From NCBI RefSeq assembly GCF_030406905.1, contig NZ_CP129137.1, positions 1,801,001-1,865,000 on the forward strand: a DNA stretch of 64,000 nt, written 5' to 3'. The notes beneath the pieces are model-generated. The model did no database searches. It was given only the letters and a program-made list of their open reading frames with translations, and was not told where the DNA came from. Source of the DNA: Streptomyces sp. HUAS CB01 (GTDB lineage: Bacteria; Actinomycetota; Actinomycetes; Streptomycetales; Streptomycetaceae). Of this stretch, positions 27,078 to 35,063 are shown one piece after another (position 1 is the stretch's first letter; every line of letters begins with the position of its first letter). The translations under genes were made by a program, and so were the position numbers.

Positions 27078-28514
27078 TCAGGGGCGTGGGGTGTCGTCCT
27101 CGCCGATGTGGTGGACGCGTACGAGGTTGGTGGATCCGGCGACTCCGGGCGGGGATCCGGCGGTGATGACGACGGTGTCGCCGCGCTCGCAGCGGCCGAT
27201 GCGGAGGAGTTCCTCGTCGACCTGGGCGACCATCGCGTCGGTGGATTCGACGCGGGGGCCGAGGAAGGTCTCGACGCCCCAGGTGAGGTTGAGCTGGGAG
27301 CGGGTGGCGGGGTCGGGGGTGAAGGCGAGGAGGGGGATGGGTGAGCGGTAGCGGGAGAGGCGCCGGACGGTGTCGCCGGACTGGGTGAAGGCGACGAGGA
27401 ACCGGGCGCCGAGGAAGTCGCCGATCTCGGCGGCGGCGCGGGCGACGGAACCGCCCTGGGTGCGGGGCTTGTTGCGTTCGGTGAGCGGCGGGAGGCCCTT
27501 GGCGAGGATCTCCTGTTCGGCGGCTTCGACGATGCGGCTCATGGTGCGGACGGTTTCGACGGGGTGTTTGCCGACGCTGGTCTCGCCGGAGAGCATGACG
27601 GCGTCGGTGCCGTCGATGACGGCGTTGGCGACGTCGGAGGCCTCGGCGCGGGTGGGCCGCGAGTTCTCGATCATCGAGTCGAGCATCTGGGTGGCGACGA
27701 TGACGGGTTTGGCGTTGCGCCGGGCGAGTTTGATCGCGCGTTTCTGGACGAGGGGGACGTGTTCCAGGGGCATTTCGACGCCGAGGTCTCCGCGGGCGAC
27801 CATGAGGCCGTCGAAGGCGGCGACGATGTCGTCGATGTTGTCGACGGCCTGGGGCTTCTCGATCTTCGCGATGACGGGGAGGCGGCGGCCTTCCTCGTCC
27901 ATGATGCGGTGGACGTCCTCGATGTCCCGGGCGGTGCGGACGAAGGAGAGGGCGATGATGTCCGCGCCGGTTCTGATGGCCCAGCGGAGGTCGTCGACGT
28001 CCTTGTCGGAGAGGGCGGGGACGGAGACGGCGACTCCGGGGAGGTTGAGTCCCTTGTGGTCGGAGATCACGCCGCCTTCGACGACGGTGGTGCGGACGCG
28101 GGGGCCGTCGACGGCGGTCACTTCGAGGGAGACGCGGCCGTCGTCCACGAGGATGCGTTCTCCGGGGGTGACGTCGGAGGCGAGTCCGGCGTGGGTGGTG
28201 CCGCAGATGTCGCGGTCGCCTTCGACGGGTTCGACGGTGATGGTGAATTCGTCGCCGCGTTCAAGGAGTACGGGGCCTTCCTGGAAGCGGCCGAGGCGGA
28301 TCTTCGGGCCTTGAAGGTCGGCGAGGACGCCGACGCTGCGGCCGGTCTCGTCGGAGGCCTTGCGGACGTGGTGGTAACGCTCCTCGTGGTCGGCGTAGGT
28401 GCCGTGGCTGAGGTTGAAGCGGGCGACGTCCATTCCGGCGTCCACGAGTGCCTTGATCTGCTCGTACGAGTCGGTGGAGGGCCCAAGTGTGCAGACGATC
28501 TTTGCTCGGCGCAT
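27078..28514 (-). CDS. pyk: pyruvate kinase
   Basis: This 478-residue enzyme makes pyruvate and ATP from phosphoenolpyruvate and ADP in glycolysis. The start MRRAKIVCTLGPS is the family signature, and MVARGDLGVEMP and VIVATQMLDSMI are intact, with the metal-binding and PEP-binding residues in place. The C-terminal regulatory domain is complete and the length is normal. ATG 28514 is clear. Streptomycetes usually carry two pyruvate kinase genes; which one this is cannot be told from the sequence alone. The two proteins with shared helical domains lie downstream and may be in the same transcript. Confidence 0.97.
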   Translation of the reverse strand: MRRAKIVCTLGPSTDSYEQIKALVDAGMDVARFNLSHGTYADHEERYHHVRKASDETGRSVGVLADLQGPKIRLGRFQEGPVLLERGDEFTITVEPVEGDRDICGTTHAGLASDVTPGERILVDDGRVSLEVTAVDGPRVRTTVVEGGVISDHKGLNLPGVAVSVPALSDKDVDDLRWAIRTGADIIALSFVRTARDIEDVHRIMDEEGRRLPVIAKIEKPQAVDNIDDIVAAFDGLMVARGDLGVEMPLEHVPLVQKRAIKLARRNAKPVIVATQMLDSMIENSRPTRAEASDVANAVIDGTDAVMLSGETSVGKHPVETVRTMSRIVEAAEQEILAKGLPPLTERNKPRTQGGSVARAAAEIGDFLGARFLVAFTQSGDTVRRLSRYRSPIPLLAFTPDPATRSQLNLTWGVETFLGPRVESTDAMVAQVDEELLRIGRCERGDTVVITAGSPPGVAGSTNLVRVHHIGEDDTPRP

Positions 28515-28653
28515 GGTCCGAGCCTACGTCTTACCCACCGGTAGAGAATTGGCCGTGCGTGACTACTCAACAACCTTTCGATGAAGCCTTATTGACAAGT
28601 ATTGAATTGTGCATGAGGGCGCTCTTCTGAGCATTTCGGCGTTCCGGGCGGGG

Positions 28654-29367
28654 TCAGAGCTCGGGGGGCGTCATCGTGAAGCGGGCATTGACCTGGGCGT
28701 ACACCGTCTGCCGCTGGGGCTCGAGATCAAGGGCCGGGGCGGATTCGGGTGCGGCGGCGGCGAACGCGGCGGAGCGCAGTTCTCCGGCGCCCGGCGGCAT
28801 TCCGTGGGATGCGGGGGTCTCGGCGCCGAGGTCGGCGAGTTCGACCAGCGCGGTGAGGTGTGCGCCGAGGGCGCCGGCGTATTCGCGGGCCCGCTGGACG
28901 GCTCCGAGGACGGCTTGGCGGCGGGCCTCGCCGTGGGCGGGTGAGTCGGGGCGCAGGGCCCACCAGGGGCCGTCGACGCGGGTGAGGTCGAGGTCCGCGA
29001 GGCGGGTGGTGAGTTCGCCGAGGGCGGTGAAGTCGGCGAGGACGGCGGTGATGTGGACGCGGCCGTGGTAGGCGCGGACGCGTTCGCCGCGGCCGTGCCG
29101 GGCCGGTTCGGGGCTGATGGAGAACGCGCCGGTCTCGATCTTCTCGACGGCGTCGCCGTAGGACTTGGCGAGTTCCAGGACCTGGGCGTTGCGGCGGGTG
29201 AGGTCGTCGAGGGCGCTGCGGCGGTCCGTGCCGCGTGCGCTGACGGTGATGCCGATCCTGGCGATCTCCGGGTCGACCTCCAACCGGGCCTCGCCGCGTA
29301 CGGCGACCCTCGGTGTCTCGGGGGTGCCGAAGGGAGGGGGGACGGGTGTCGGTGCGTCGCTGGTCAT
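28654..29367 (-). CDS. SIMPL domain-containing protein (DUF541)
   Basis: This encodes 237 residues of the SIMPL/DUF541 family, named for a signalling molecule that associates with mouse pelle-like kinase; bacterial members are mostly periplasmic and of unclear function. The opening VAVRGEARLEVDPEIARIGITV is characteristic, and the domain ends near the C-terminus. I see no signal peptide, so this member is probably cytoplasmic, which is usual in streptomycetes. ATG 29367 is chosen because the domain starts about 20 residues later; the open frame upstream is antisense of the nucleotidase gene. It is divergent from that gene. Confidence 0.88.
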   Translation of the reverse strand: MTSDAPTPVPPPFGTPETPRVAVRGEARLEVDPEIARIGITVSARGTDRRSALDDLTRRNAQVLELAKSYGDAVEKIETGAFSISPEPARHGRGERVRAYHGRVHITAVLADFTALGELTTRLADLDLTRVDGPWWALRPDSPAHGEARRQAVLGAVQRAREYAGALGAHLTALVELADLGAETPASHGMPPGAGELRSAAFAAAAPESAPALDLEPQRQTVYAQVNARFTMTPPEL

Positions 29368-29428
29368 GCGGGCTCCCTGGTCGATCGGTCTCCGACACTT
29401 TCGCACGGGGCCGCCCCTGCGCCAGACT

Positions 29429-29454
29429 CTACGCGCGTCGTTCCACGCGCGTAG
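29429..29454. repeat. 9-bp inverted repeat in the divergent promoter region
   Basis: CTACGCGCG (29429-29437) and CGCGCGTAG (29446-29454) form a perfect inverted repeat with an 8-base spacer. It lies between the SIMPL gene and the nucleotidase gene, 25 bases before the latter's ATG. It could be an operator. No regulator was matched to it. Confidence 0.5.
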
Positions 29455-29478
29455 TGTCACTTGAACGAGGGAGATCGC

Positions 29479-31272
29479 ATGCCGCTCAATCGCAGGACGT
29501 TCCTGGGCCGTTCGGCCGCCGCGGGGGCCGGGGTCGCCGTCGCGGGCGGTGCCGCGGCCCCCGCCGCGGCCCACGGCGGTCGCGGGCGGGAGAAGCGGTA
29601 CTCGTTCACCGTGATGGGCACGACCGACCTGCACGGGAACGTCTTCAACTGGGACTACTTCACCGACCGGGAGTTCGACGACAAGGCCCACAACGACGTG
29701 GGACTGGCGAAGATCTCCACCCTGGTCGAGCAGGTGCGCGAGGAGAAGGGGAGGCGCAACACGCTCCTCATCGACGCCGGTGACACGATCCAGGGCACCC
29801 AGTTGTCGTACTACTACGCCAAGGTCGACCCGATCACCGCGCGCCGCGGTCCGGTGCACCCCATGGCGCAGGCGATGAACGCCATCGGCTACGACGCCGC
29901 CGCGCTCGGCAACCACGAGTTCAACTACGGCATCCCGGTGCTGCGCAAGTTCCAGGAGCAGTGCGACTTCCCGCTGCTCGGTGCCAACGCGCTGGACGCG
30001 AGGACGCTGCTGCCCGCGTTCCCGCCGTACAGCATGCACCGGCTGTGCACGCCGCACGGGCGGGATGTGCGGGTGGCGGTGCTGGGGCTGACGAACCCGG
30101 GCATCGCGATCTGGGACAAGGCCAACGTCAGCGGGAGGATGGTGTTCCCGGGTCTGGAGGAGCAGGCGGCGAAGTGGGTGCCGAAGCTGCGCTCGATGGG
30201 TGCGGACGTGGTGATCGTGTCGGCGCACTCCGGGTCCAGTGGGACGTCCTCCTACGGCGACCAGCTGCCGTACATCGAGAACGCGGCGGCGCTGGTGGCC
30301 GAGCAGGTGCCGGGGATCGACGCGATCCTCGTGGGGCACGCGCACACCGAGATCGCCGAGTACACGGTCACCAACAAGGAGACGGGCCGGCCGGTCGTGC
30401 TGTCCGAGCCGCTGAAGTGGGGCCAGCGCCTGACCCTCTTCGACTTCGACCTCGTGTGGGAGCGGGGCCGGTGGGCGGTGGCGAAGGTGGGGGCGAAGGT
30501 CCTCAACTCCAACTCGGTCGCGGAGGACCCGGGGATCACGAAGCTGCTGGGGGACGAGCACGCGAAGGTCGTGGCGTACGTCAACCAGGTCATCGGCACG
30601 TCCACGGCGGCGATGGCCACGGCGGACGCGCCGTGGAAGGACGAGCCGATCATCGACCTGATCAACCACGTCCAGGCGGAGACGGTGAAGGCGGCGCTGG
30701 CGGGCGGGCAGTGGGCGGCGCTGCCGGTCCTGTCGCAGGCGTCGTGCTTCTCGCGCACGGCTGCGATCCCGGCGGGGCAGGTGACGATCCGGGACGCGGC
30801 CGGTCTGTACCCGTTCGAGAACACGCTGGAGGCGCGGCTGATGACCGGTGCCCAGCTGAAGGACTATCTGGAGTACTCGGCGCGGTACTACGTGCAGACG
30901 CCGGCCGGGGCGCCGGTGGACACGGCGAAGCTGACGAACGCCGACGGCATTCCGGACTACAACTACGACGCGGTGTCGGGTCTGACGTACGAGATCGACA
31001 TCGCGAAGCCGGCCGGTGCGCGGATCGTGAACCTGGCGTTCGACGGCACGGCGCTGGACCCGGCGGCGCAGTTCGTGCTGGCGGTGAACAACTACCGGGC
31101 CAGCGGGGGCGGTGCGTTCCCGCACGTCGCCAAGGCCAGGCAGCTGTGGTCGAACTCGGACGAGATCCGCAACACGATCATCCAGTGGGTGCAGGCGAAG
31201 GGCACGGTGGACCCGGCGGCGTTCGCGTCGGTGGGCTGGAAGCTGACCCGGGACGGTGTTCCGGTCTTCTAG
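29479..31272 (+). CDS. secreted bifunctional metallophosphatase/5'-nucleotidase (Tat substrate)
   Basis: A 597-residue enzyme that hydrolyses nucleotides or related phosphate esters outside the cell. The N-terminus LNRRTFLGRSAA is a twin-arginine signal with an Ala-rich hydrophobic stretch. The metallophosphoesterase domain has all metal ligands: TTDLHGN (D50, H52), DAGDTIQGT, GNHEFNYG, VIVSAHSG and GHAHTE. The C-terminal 5'-nucleotidase domain (about 350-570) is complete. The ATG at 29479 is preceded by GAGGGAG; a TTG six codons earlier is open but lies within that site. It probably scavenges phosphate or nucleosides. Confidence 0.93.
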   Translation: MPLNRRTFLGRSAAAGAGVAVAGGAAAPAAAHGGRGREKRYSFTVMGTTDLHGNVFNWDYFTDREFDDKAHNDVGLAKISTLVEQVREEKGRRNTLLIDAGDTIQGTQLSYYYAKVDPITARRGPVHPMAQAMNAIGYDAAALGNHEFNYGIPVLRKFQEQCDFPLLGANALDARTLLPAFPPYSMHRLCTPHGRDVRVAVLGLTNPGIAIWDKANVSGRMVFPGLEEQAAKWVPKLRSMGADVVIVSAHSGSSGTSSYGDQLPYIENAAALVAEQVPGIDAILVGHAHTEIAEYTVTNKETGRPVVLSEPLKWGQRLTLFDFDLVWERGRWAVAKVGAKVLNSNSVAEDPGITKLLGDEHAKVVAYVNQVIGTSTAAMATADAPWKDEPIIDLINHVQAETVKAALAGGQWAALPVLSQASCFSRTAAIPAGQVTIRDAAGLYPFENTLEARLMTGAQLKDYLEYSARYYVQTPAGAPVDTAKLTNADGIPDYNYDAVSGLTYEIDIAKPAGARIVNLAFDGTALDPAAQFVLAVNNYRASGGGAFPHVAKARQLWSNSDEIRNTIIQWVQAKGTVDPAAFASVGWKLTRDGVPVF

Positions 31273-31278
31273 GCCGGC

Positions 31279-32727
31279 TCAGTGCCGTGACCGGTGCCGT
31301 TCCTCGAGCGGGGTGGCACGGGGCGCCTGGCCGGGAATGCCGGGCGCCTCGTGCCGTTCGAGGCCGAAGCTGGTGAAGGCGGTGCGCCGGGGCAGGGGGT
31401 AGGGCTCCTTGCCGGTGAGGGAGTTGAGGATGGTCGCGCTGCGCCAGGCGGCCAGTCCGAGGTCGGGTGCGCCGACTCCGTGGGTGTGCCGCTCGGCGTT
31501 CTGCACGTAGACGGAGCCGGTGACGGCCGGGTCGAGGACGAGCCGGAAGTGTTCGTCGACGCGGGGCCGGTGGGAGGCGTCGCGTCGCATGTACGGGTCG
31601 AGGCCGACGAGGAGCCGGTCGAGGGGGCGTTCGCGGTAGCCGGTGGCGAGGACGACGGCGTCGGTGGTGAGCCGGGAGCGGGTGCCCTGCTGGAGGTGTT
31701 CCAGGTGGAGTTCGACCTTGGTACTGGCGACGCGGCCGGCGGTGCGGACCCGCACTCCGGGGGTGAGGACGGCGTCGGGCCAGCCGGTGCGCAGGGTGCG
31801 CCGGTACAGCTCCTCGTGGATGGCCGCGATGGTGTCGGTGTCGATGCCCTTGTGGAGCTGCCACTGGCGGGGGACGAGGTCGTCCCGCACGGTCTCGGGC
31901 AGGGCGTGGAAGTAGCGGGTGTAGTCGGGGGTGAAGTGTTCCAGGCCGAGCTTGGAGTACTCCATGGGCGCGAACGCCTCGGTGCGGGCCAGCCAGTGGA
32001 CCCGCTCGGTGCCGGCGGGGCGGGCGCGCAGTACGTCGAGGAAGATCTCGGCGCCGGACTGGCCGGAGCCGATGACGGTGATGTGTCCGGCGGCGAGGAG
32101 GCGTTCGCGGTGCTCCAGGTAGTCGGCGGAGTGGATCACGGGGACGCCGGGGGCGTCGACGAGGGGTCGCAGGGATTCGGGTACGTGGGGTTCCGTACCG
32201 ATGCCGACGGCGAGGTGGCGGGCGTGGGCGCGGCCCAGTGACTCCGCTCCCCCGTGCTCGTCGAGCCGGGTGAAGTCGACCTCGAACAGGGAGCGTTCCG
32301 GGTTCCAGCGGACGGCGTCGACCTGGTGCCCGAAGTGGAGGCCGGGCAGCCGGTCGCTGACCCAGCGGCAGTAGGCGTCGTACTCGGCGCGCTCGATGTG
32401 GAACTTCTCGGCGAAGTAGAAGGGGAAGAGGCGGTCGCGGTCCTTGAGGTAGCCGAGGAAGGACCAGGGGCTGGCGGGGTCGGCGAGGGTGACGAGGTCG
32501 GCGAGGAACGGCACCTGGAGGGTGGTGCCGTCGATGAGCAGGCCGGCGTGCCAGTGGAACGAGGGGCGCTGGTCGTAGAAGGCGGTGGTGAGGCCGCCCG
32601 CGGTGTCCCCGGTCCGCAGCCCGTGGGCGAGGGCGGCGAGGGAGAGGTTGAAGGGCCCGATGCCGATGCCCACGAGGTCGTGCGGCCGGTCGGTCTGGGG
32701 GGCGCCATGGGCGGGCGTGCCGGTCAT
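31279..32727 (-). CDS. lysine/ornithine N-monooxygenase (hydroxamate siderophore type)
   Basis: A 482-residue flavoenzyme of the IucD/SidA/PvdA family that hydroxylates the side-chain amine of lysine, ornithine or a diamine such as cadaverine. The FAD motif GIGPFNLSLAAL is at about residues 21-32, the NADPH motif GSGQSGAEIFLDVL lies in the middle, and ATGYRERPLDRLL is the family's late motif. The ATG at 32727 overlaps the stop codon of the decarboxylase gene (ATGA), so the two form one operon. In desferrioxamine synthesis DesA makes cadaverine and DesB hydroxylates it; this pair matches those two steps. Acyltransferase and NIS synthetase genes are absent here. Confidence 0.92.
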   Translation of the reverse strand: MTGTPAHGAPQTDRPHDLVGIGIGPFNLSLAALAHGLRTGDTAGGLTTAFYDQRPSFHWHAGLLIDGTTLQVPFLADLVTLADPASPWSFLGYLKDRDRLFPFYFAEKFHIERAEYDAYCRWVSDRLPGLHFGHQVDAVRWNPERSLFEVDFTRLDEHGGAESLGRAHARHLAVGIGTEPHVPESLRPLVDAPGVPVIHSADYLEHRERLLAAGHITVIGSGQSGAEIFLDVLRARPAGTERVHWLARTEAFAPMEYSKLGLEHFTPDYTRYFHALPETVRDDLVPRQWQLHKGIDTDTIAAIHEELYRRTLRTGWPDAVLTPGVRVRTAGRVASTKVELHLEHLQQGTRSRLTTDAVVLATGYRERPLDRLLVGLDPYMRRDASHRPRVDEHFRLVLDPAVTGSVYVQNAERHTHGVGAPDLGLAAWRSATILNSLTGKEPYPLPRRTAFTSFGLERHEAPGIPGQAPRATPLEERHRSRH

Positions 32728-34142
32728 CGGGTGCTGCTGCCTTCCACGAGTGCGATGAGGGTGTCGAGGGCGTGCGCGGTGGTGTGGGGGTTGAGCAGGG
32801 TGGCCTTGAGCCAGAGCCTGCCGTCCGCGTGGGCGCGGCCGAGGACGGCGAGGCCGTCGTGCAGGAGCCGGCGGCGGAGGCCGGCGACGGCTGCGTCGTC
32901 GGCGCCGCGTGGGCGGAAGAGGACCGTGGTCAGCTCGGGCCTGCGGTGGAGTTCCAGGGCGGGGTGCTTCTCGATCAGGTCGGCGCACTCCCGGGCGGCG
33001 GCGCAGGTGCGGTCGACGAGGTCCGCGAGCCCGTCGCGGCCGAGGGCCCGCAGGGTCACGGCGATCTTGAGGATGTCGGGGCGGCGGGTCGTCCGCAGGG
33101 AGCGGCCGAGGAGGTCGGGCAGTCCGGCCTCGGTGTCGTCGTCCGGGTTGAGGTAGTCGGCGGTGTGGGCGAGCGGGGTGAGCCGGGCGCCGTCGCGGAC
33201 GGCGAGGATGCCGGCGGCGACCGGCTGCCAGCCCAGTTTGTGCAGGTCGAGGGTGACGGAGTGGGCGCGGTCCAGGCCGCGCAGGAGGTCCCGGTGGCGG
33301 GAGCTGAACAGCAGCGGGCCGCCGTAGGCGGCGTCGACGTGCAGTTCGGCGCCGTGGCGTTCGCAGAGGTCGGCGATGCCGGGGAGCGGGTCGACGAGTC
33401 CGGCGTCGGTGGTGCCGGCGGTGGCCGTGACGAGCGCGGGGGTGCCGTGCAGGGCGGTGAGGGCGTCGTCGAGGGCGGCGAGGTCGGTGGTGCCGTCCGG
33501 GGCGGGGACGGTCACGGGCTCGGGCAGCCCGAGGAGCCAGGCGGATCGGCGCACCGAGTGGTGGGTGCCCGCCCCGCAGACGATCCGGACGGGTCCGTGG
33601 CGCTCGCGGGCGAGGAGGACGGCGAGTTGGTTGGCCTCGGTGCCCCCGGTGGTGACGAGGGCGTCGGGGTGAGCGGCTCGGGGGTACACCTCGGCGGCGA
33701 GGGCGCGGGTCACCTCGGCCTCCAGCGCGGAGGCGGCGGGGGCCTGGTCCCAGGAGTCCAGGGACGGGTTGAGCGCGGACGCGGCCAGGTCGGCGGCGAC
33801 GGCGAGCGCGAGGGGCGGGGTGTGGAGGTGGGCGGCGCACCGGGGGTCGGCGGGGTCGGCGGCTCCGTACGCGACGGCCTCGACGAGGCTGCGGAGCGCT
33901 TCCTCGGCGCCGCGGCCGTGGTCGGGGATCACGGGGGCGACGGTCTCCGCCACGGCCGCGGTCAGGAGTTCGGGCCCGCCGGGCGGCAGCGGTCCGCCCC
34001 GCGCGACGGCCCCCGCGCGGAGCGCGTCCAGCACCACGCCGAGGAGGGGCCGCAGCGCGTCGGGCCCCTCGATCCCTCCGGCGAGCGGCGGGAGCCCGCC
34101 ACCGGGGTTCGGGCTCGACGTCAGGCGCGGCGGCGTCGTCAT
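32724..34142 (-). CDS. PLP-dependent amino acid decarboxylase (DesA-like)
   Basis: A 472-residue enzyme of the pyridoxal-phosphate group II decarboxylase family that removes CO2 from an amino acid, probably lysine, ornithine or diaminobutyrate, to give a diamine. The PLP lysine is K302 in TLDLHKLGW, the Asp that binds the PLP nitrogen is in ELHVDAAYGG, and THHSV is present at about 193-197. The start is ATG 34142 with GAAGGAC upstream. It is translationally coupled to the N-monooxygenase gene. I see no iron-box (TTAGGTTAGGCT-like) sequence before it. Its upstream region opens into a repeat-rich gap. Confidence 0.9.
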   Translation of the reverse strand: MTTPPRLTSSPNPGGGLPPLAGGIEGPDALRPLLGVVLDALRAGAVARGGPLPPGGPELLTAAVAETVAPVIPDHGRGAEEALRSLVEAVAYGAADPADPRCAAHLHTPPLALAVAADLAASALNPSLDSWDQAPAASALEAEVTRALAAEVYPRAAHPDALVTTGGTEANQLAVLLARERHGPVRIVCGAGTHHSVRRSAWLLGLPEPVTVPAPDGTTDLAALDDALTALHGTPALVTATAGTTDAGLVDPLPGIADLCERHGAELHVDAAYGGPLLFSSRHRDLLRGLDRAHSVTLDLHKLGWQPVAAGILAVRDGARLTPLAHTADYLNPDDDTEAGLPDLLGRSLRTTRRPDILKIAVTLRALGRDGLADLVDRTCAAARECADLIEKHPALELHRRPELTTVLFRPRGADDAAVAGLRRRLLHDGLAVLGRAHADGRLWLKATLLNPHTTAHALDTLIALVEGSSTR

Positions 34143-34345
34143 GCGGGGTCCTTCGGGGGCGTCGGCGTTGGCCCTGCGGGGGCGCGGATGGGCCTCCCGC
34201 CAGGGTGTACGGGGTCGGGGTGGACTGCCCGCAGAGCTCAACGATCCGAACCCGAAAGTGGTACGCGTTTTCTGTCGTGGGCCGTTGGGGCCGTGGTGTG
34301 CCCGCACGGGGTCACGTGCGACGTACGGCGGTGCCCGCGCGGGGA

Positions 34346-34459
34346 GTTGCGGGACGGGGTGCGCGGCGCGGCCGCGGGGCTTGTGCCGTGGCGGGGCGGG
34401 GGGCTGCGGGACGGGGTGCGCGGCACGGCCGCGGGGCTTGTGCAGTGGCGGGACGAGGG
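34346..34459. repeat. 57-base direct repeat, two copies
   Basis: Two near-identical copies of a 57-base unit, starting GTTGCGGGAC at 34346 and GCTGCGGGAC at 34403, lie end to end. They differ at a few positions. Shorter fragments (CTGCGGGACG) recur throughout the rest of the gap. Confidence 0.8.
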
Positions 34460-34473
34460 GCTGCGGGACGAGG

Positions 34474-34766
34474 GCGCCCCGGCCGTGAGGCCCGTGCCGT
34501 CCCCGCACGCGGTCACGCTCGACCGTCCGGCCGTGGCTCGGCGGGGCGCTGCGGGACGAAGGGCTGCGGGACGAGGGCGCCCCGGGCCGGGTGGGACCGG
34601 TGCCGTGCCCGCGCGGGGGCGTCGACGTACAGCGGGGCCTGCGCGGGGCACTGCGGGACCGGGTGCGCGCCCCGGCCGTGAGGCCCGTGCCGTCCCCGCA
34701 CGCGGTCACGCTCGACCGTCCGGCCGTGGCTCGGCGGGGCGCTGCGGGACGAAGGGCTGCGGGACG
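34474..34766. repeat. 100-base perfect direct repeat (two copies 193 bases apart)
   Basis: 34474-34573 and 34667-34766 are identical over 100 bases. Both begin GCGCCCCGGCCGTGAGGCCC and end in GGGCTGCGGGACG. The absence of any mismatch in GC-rich non-coding DNA points to a recent duplication or gene conversion. Confidence 0.9.
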
Positions 34767-35063
34767 GGGGCGCCCCCGCGCGCGGTCACGCTCGACGTGC
34801 AGCGGTGCCCCGCAGGACCCCTGCCGTGCCGCCCGAGACCACGATCAACGCCCGGCCGTCCCCGCACAGGGCACGTACCGTGCCCCGGGACCCCGACCGC
34901 CGGGCCGCCGCGTCCGCGCGGGGGCGTTACGGGGACGGGCTGCGCGCGCCGGGCCGCAGGCCCCCGTGTCCGTACGCGGACTCCCGCGACGGGCCGGCGG
35001 GCGCACCTCCCACCCACGGCCCGGGTGGGTTCGGTGCGCCCGGGCCGTGTGCGGTGGGGCGTC

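Larger units (their letters stand above)
34143..35063. other. 921-base gene-free gap rich in repeats
   Basis: No gene is supported between the decarboxylase gene and the end of pepN. Long open frames exist on both strands but only encode Arg/Gly/Ala repeats. The main repeats are listed separately; one pair is offset by 193 bases, not a multiple of three, so coding is unlikely. The left 110 bases presumably hold the promoter of the siderophore-type operon. Confidence 0.7.

Noticed and set aside
28588..28604. TTGACA on the plus strand upstream of pyk as a promoter
   Set aside because: The hexamer is perfect, but no -10 element follows at 16-18 bases and it points away from pyk.
34143..34260. 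Iron-box before the siderophore-type operon
   Set aside because: I looked for a TTAGG...CCTAA palindrome and found none in the 118 bases before the start codon.
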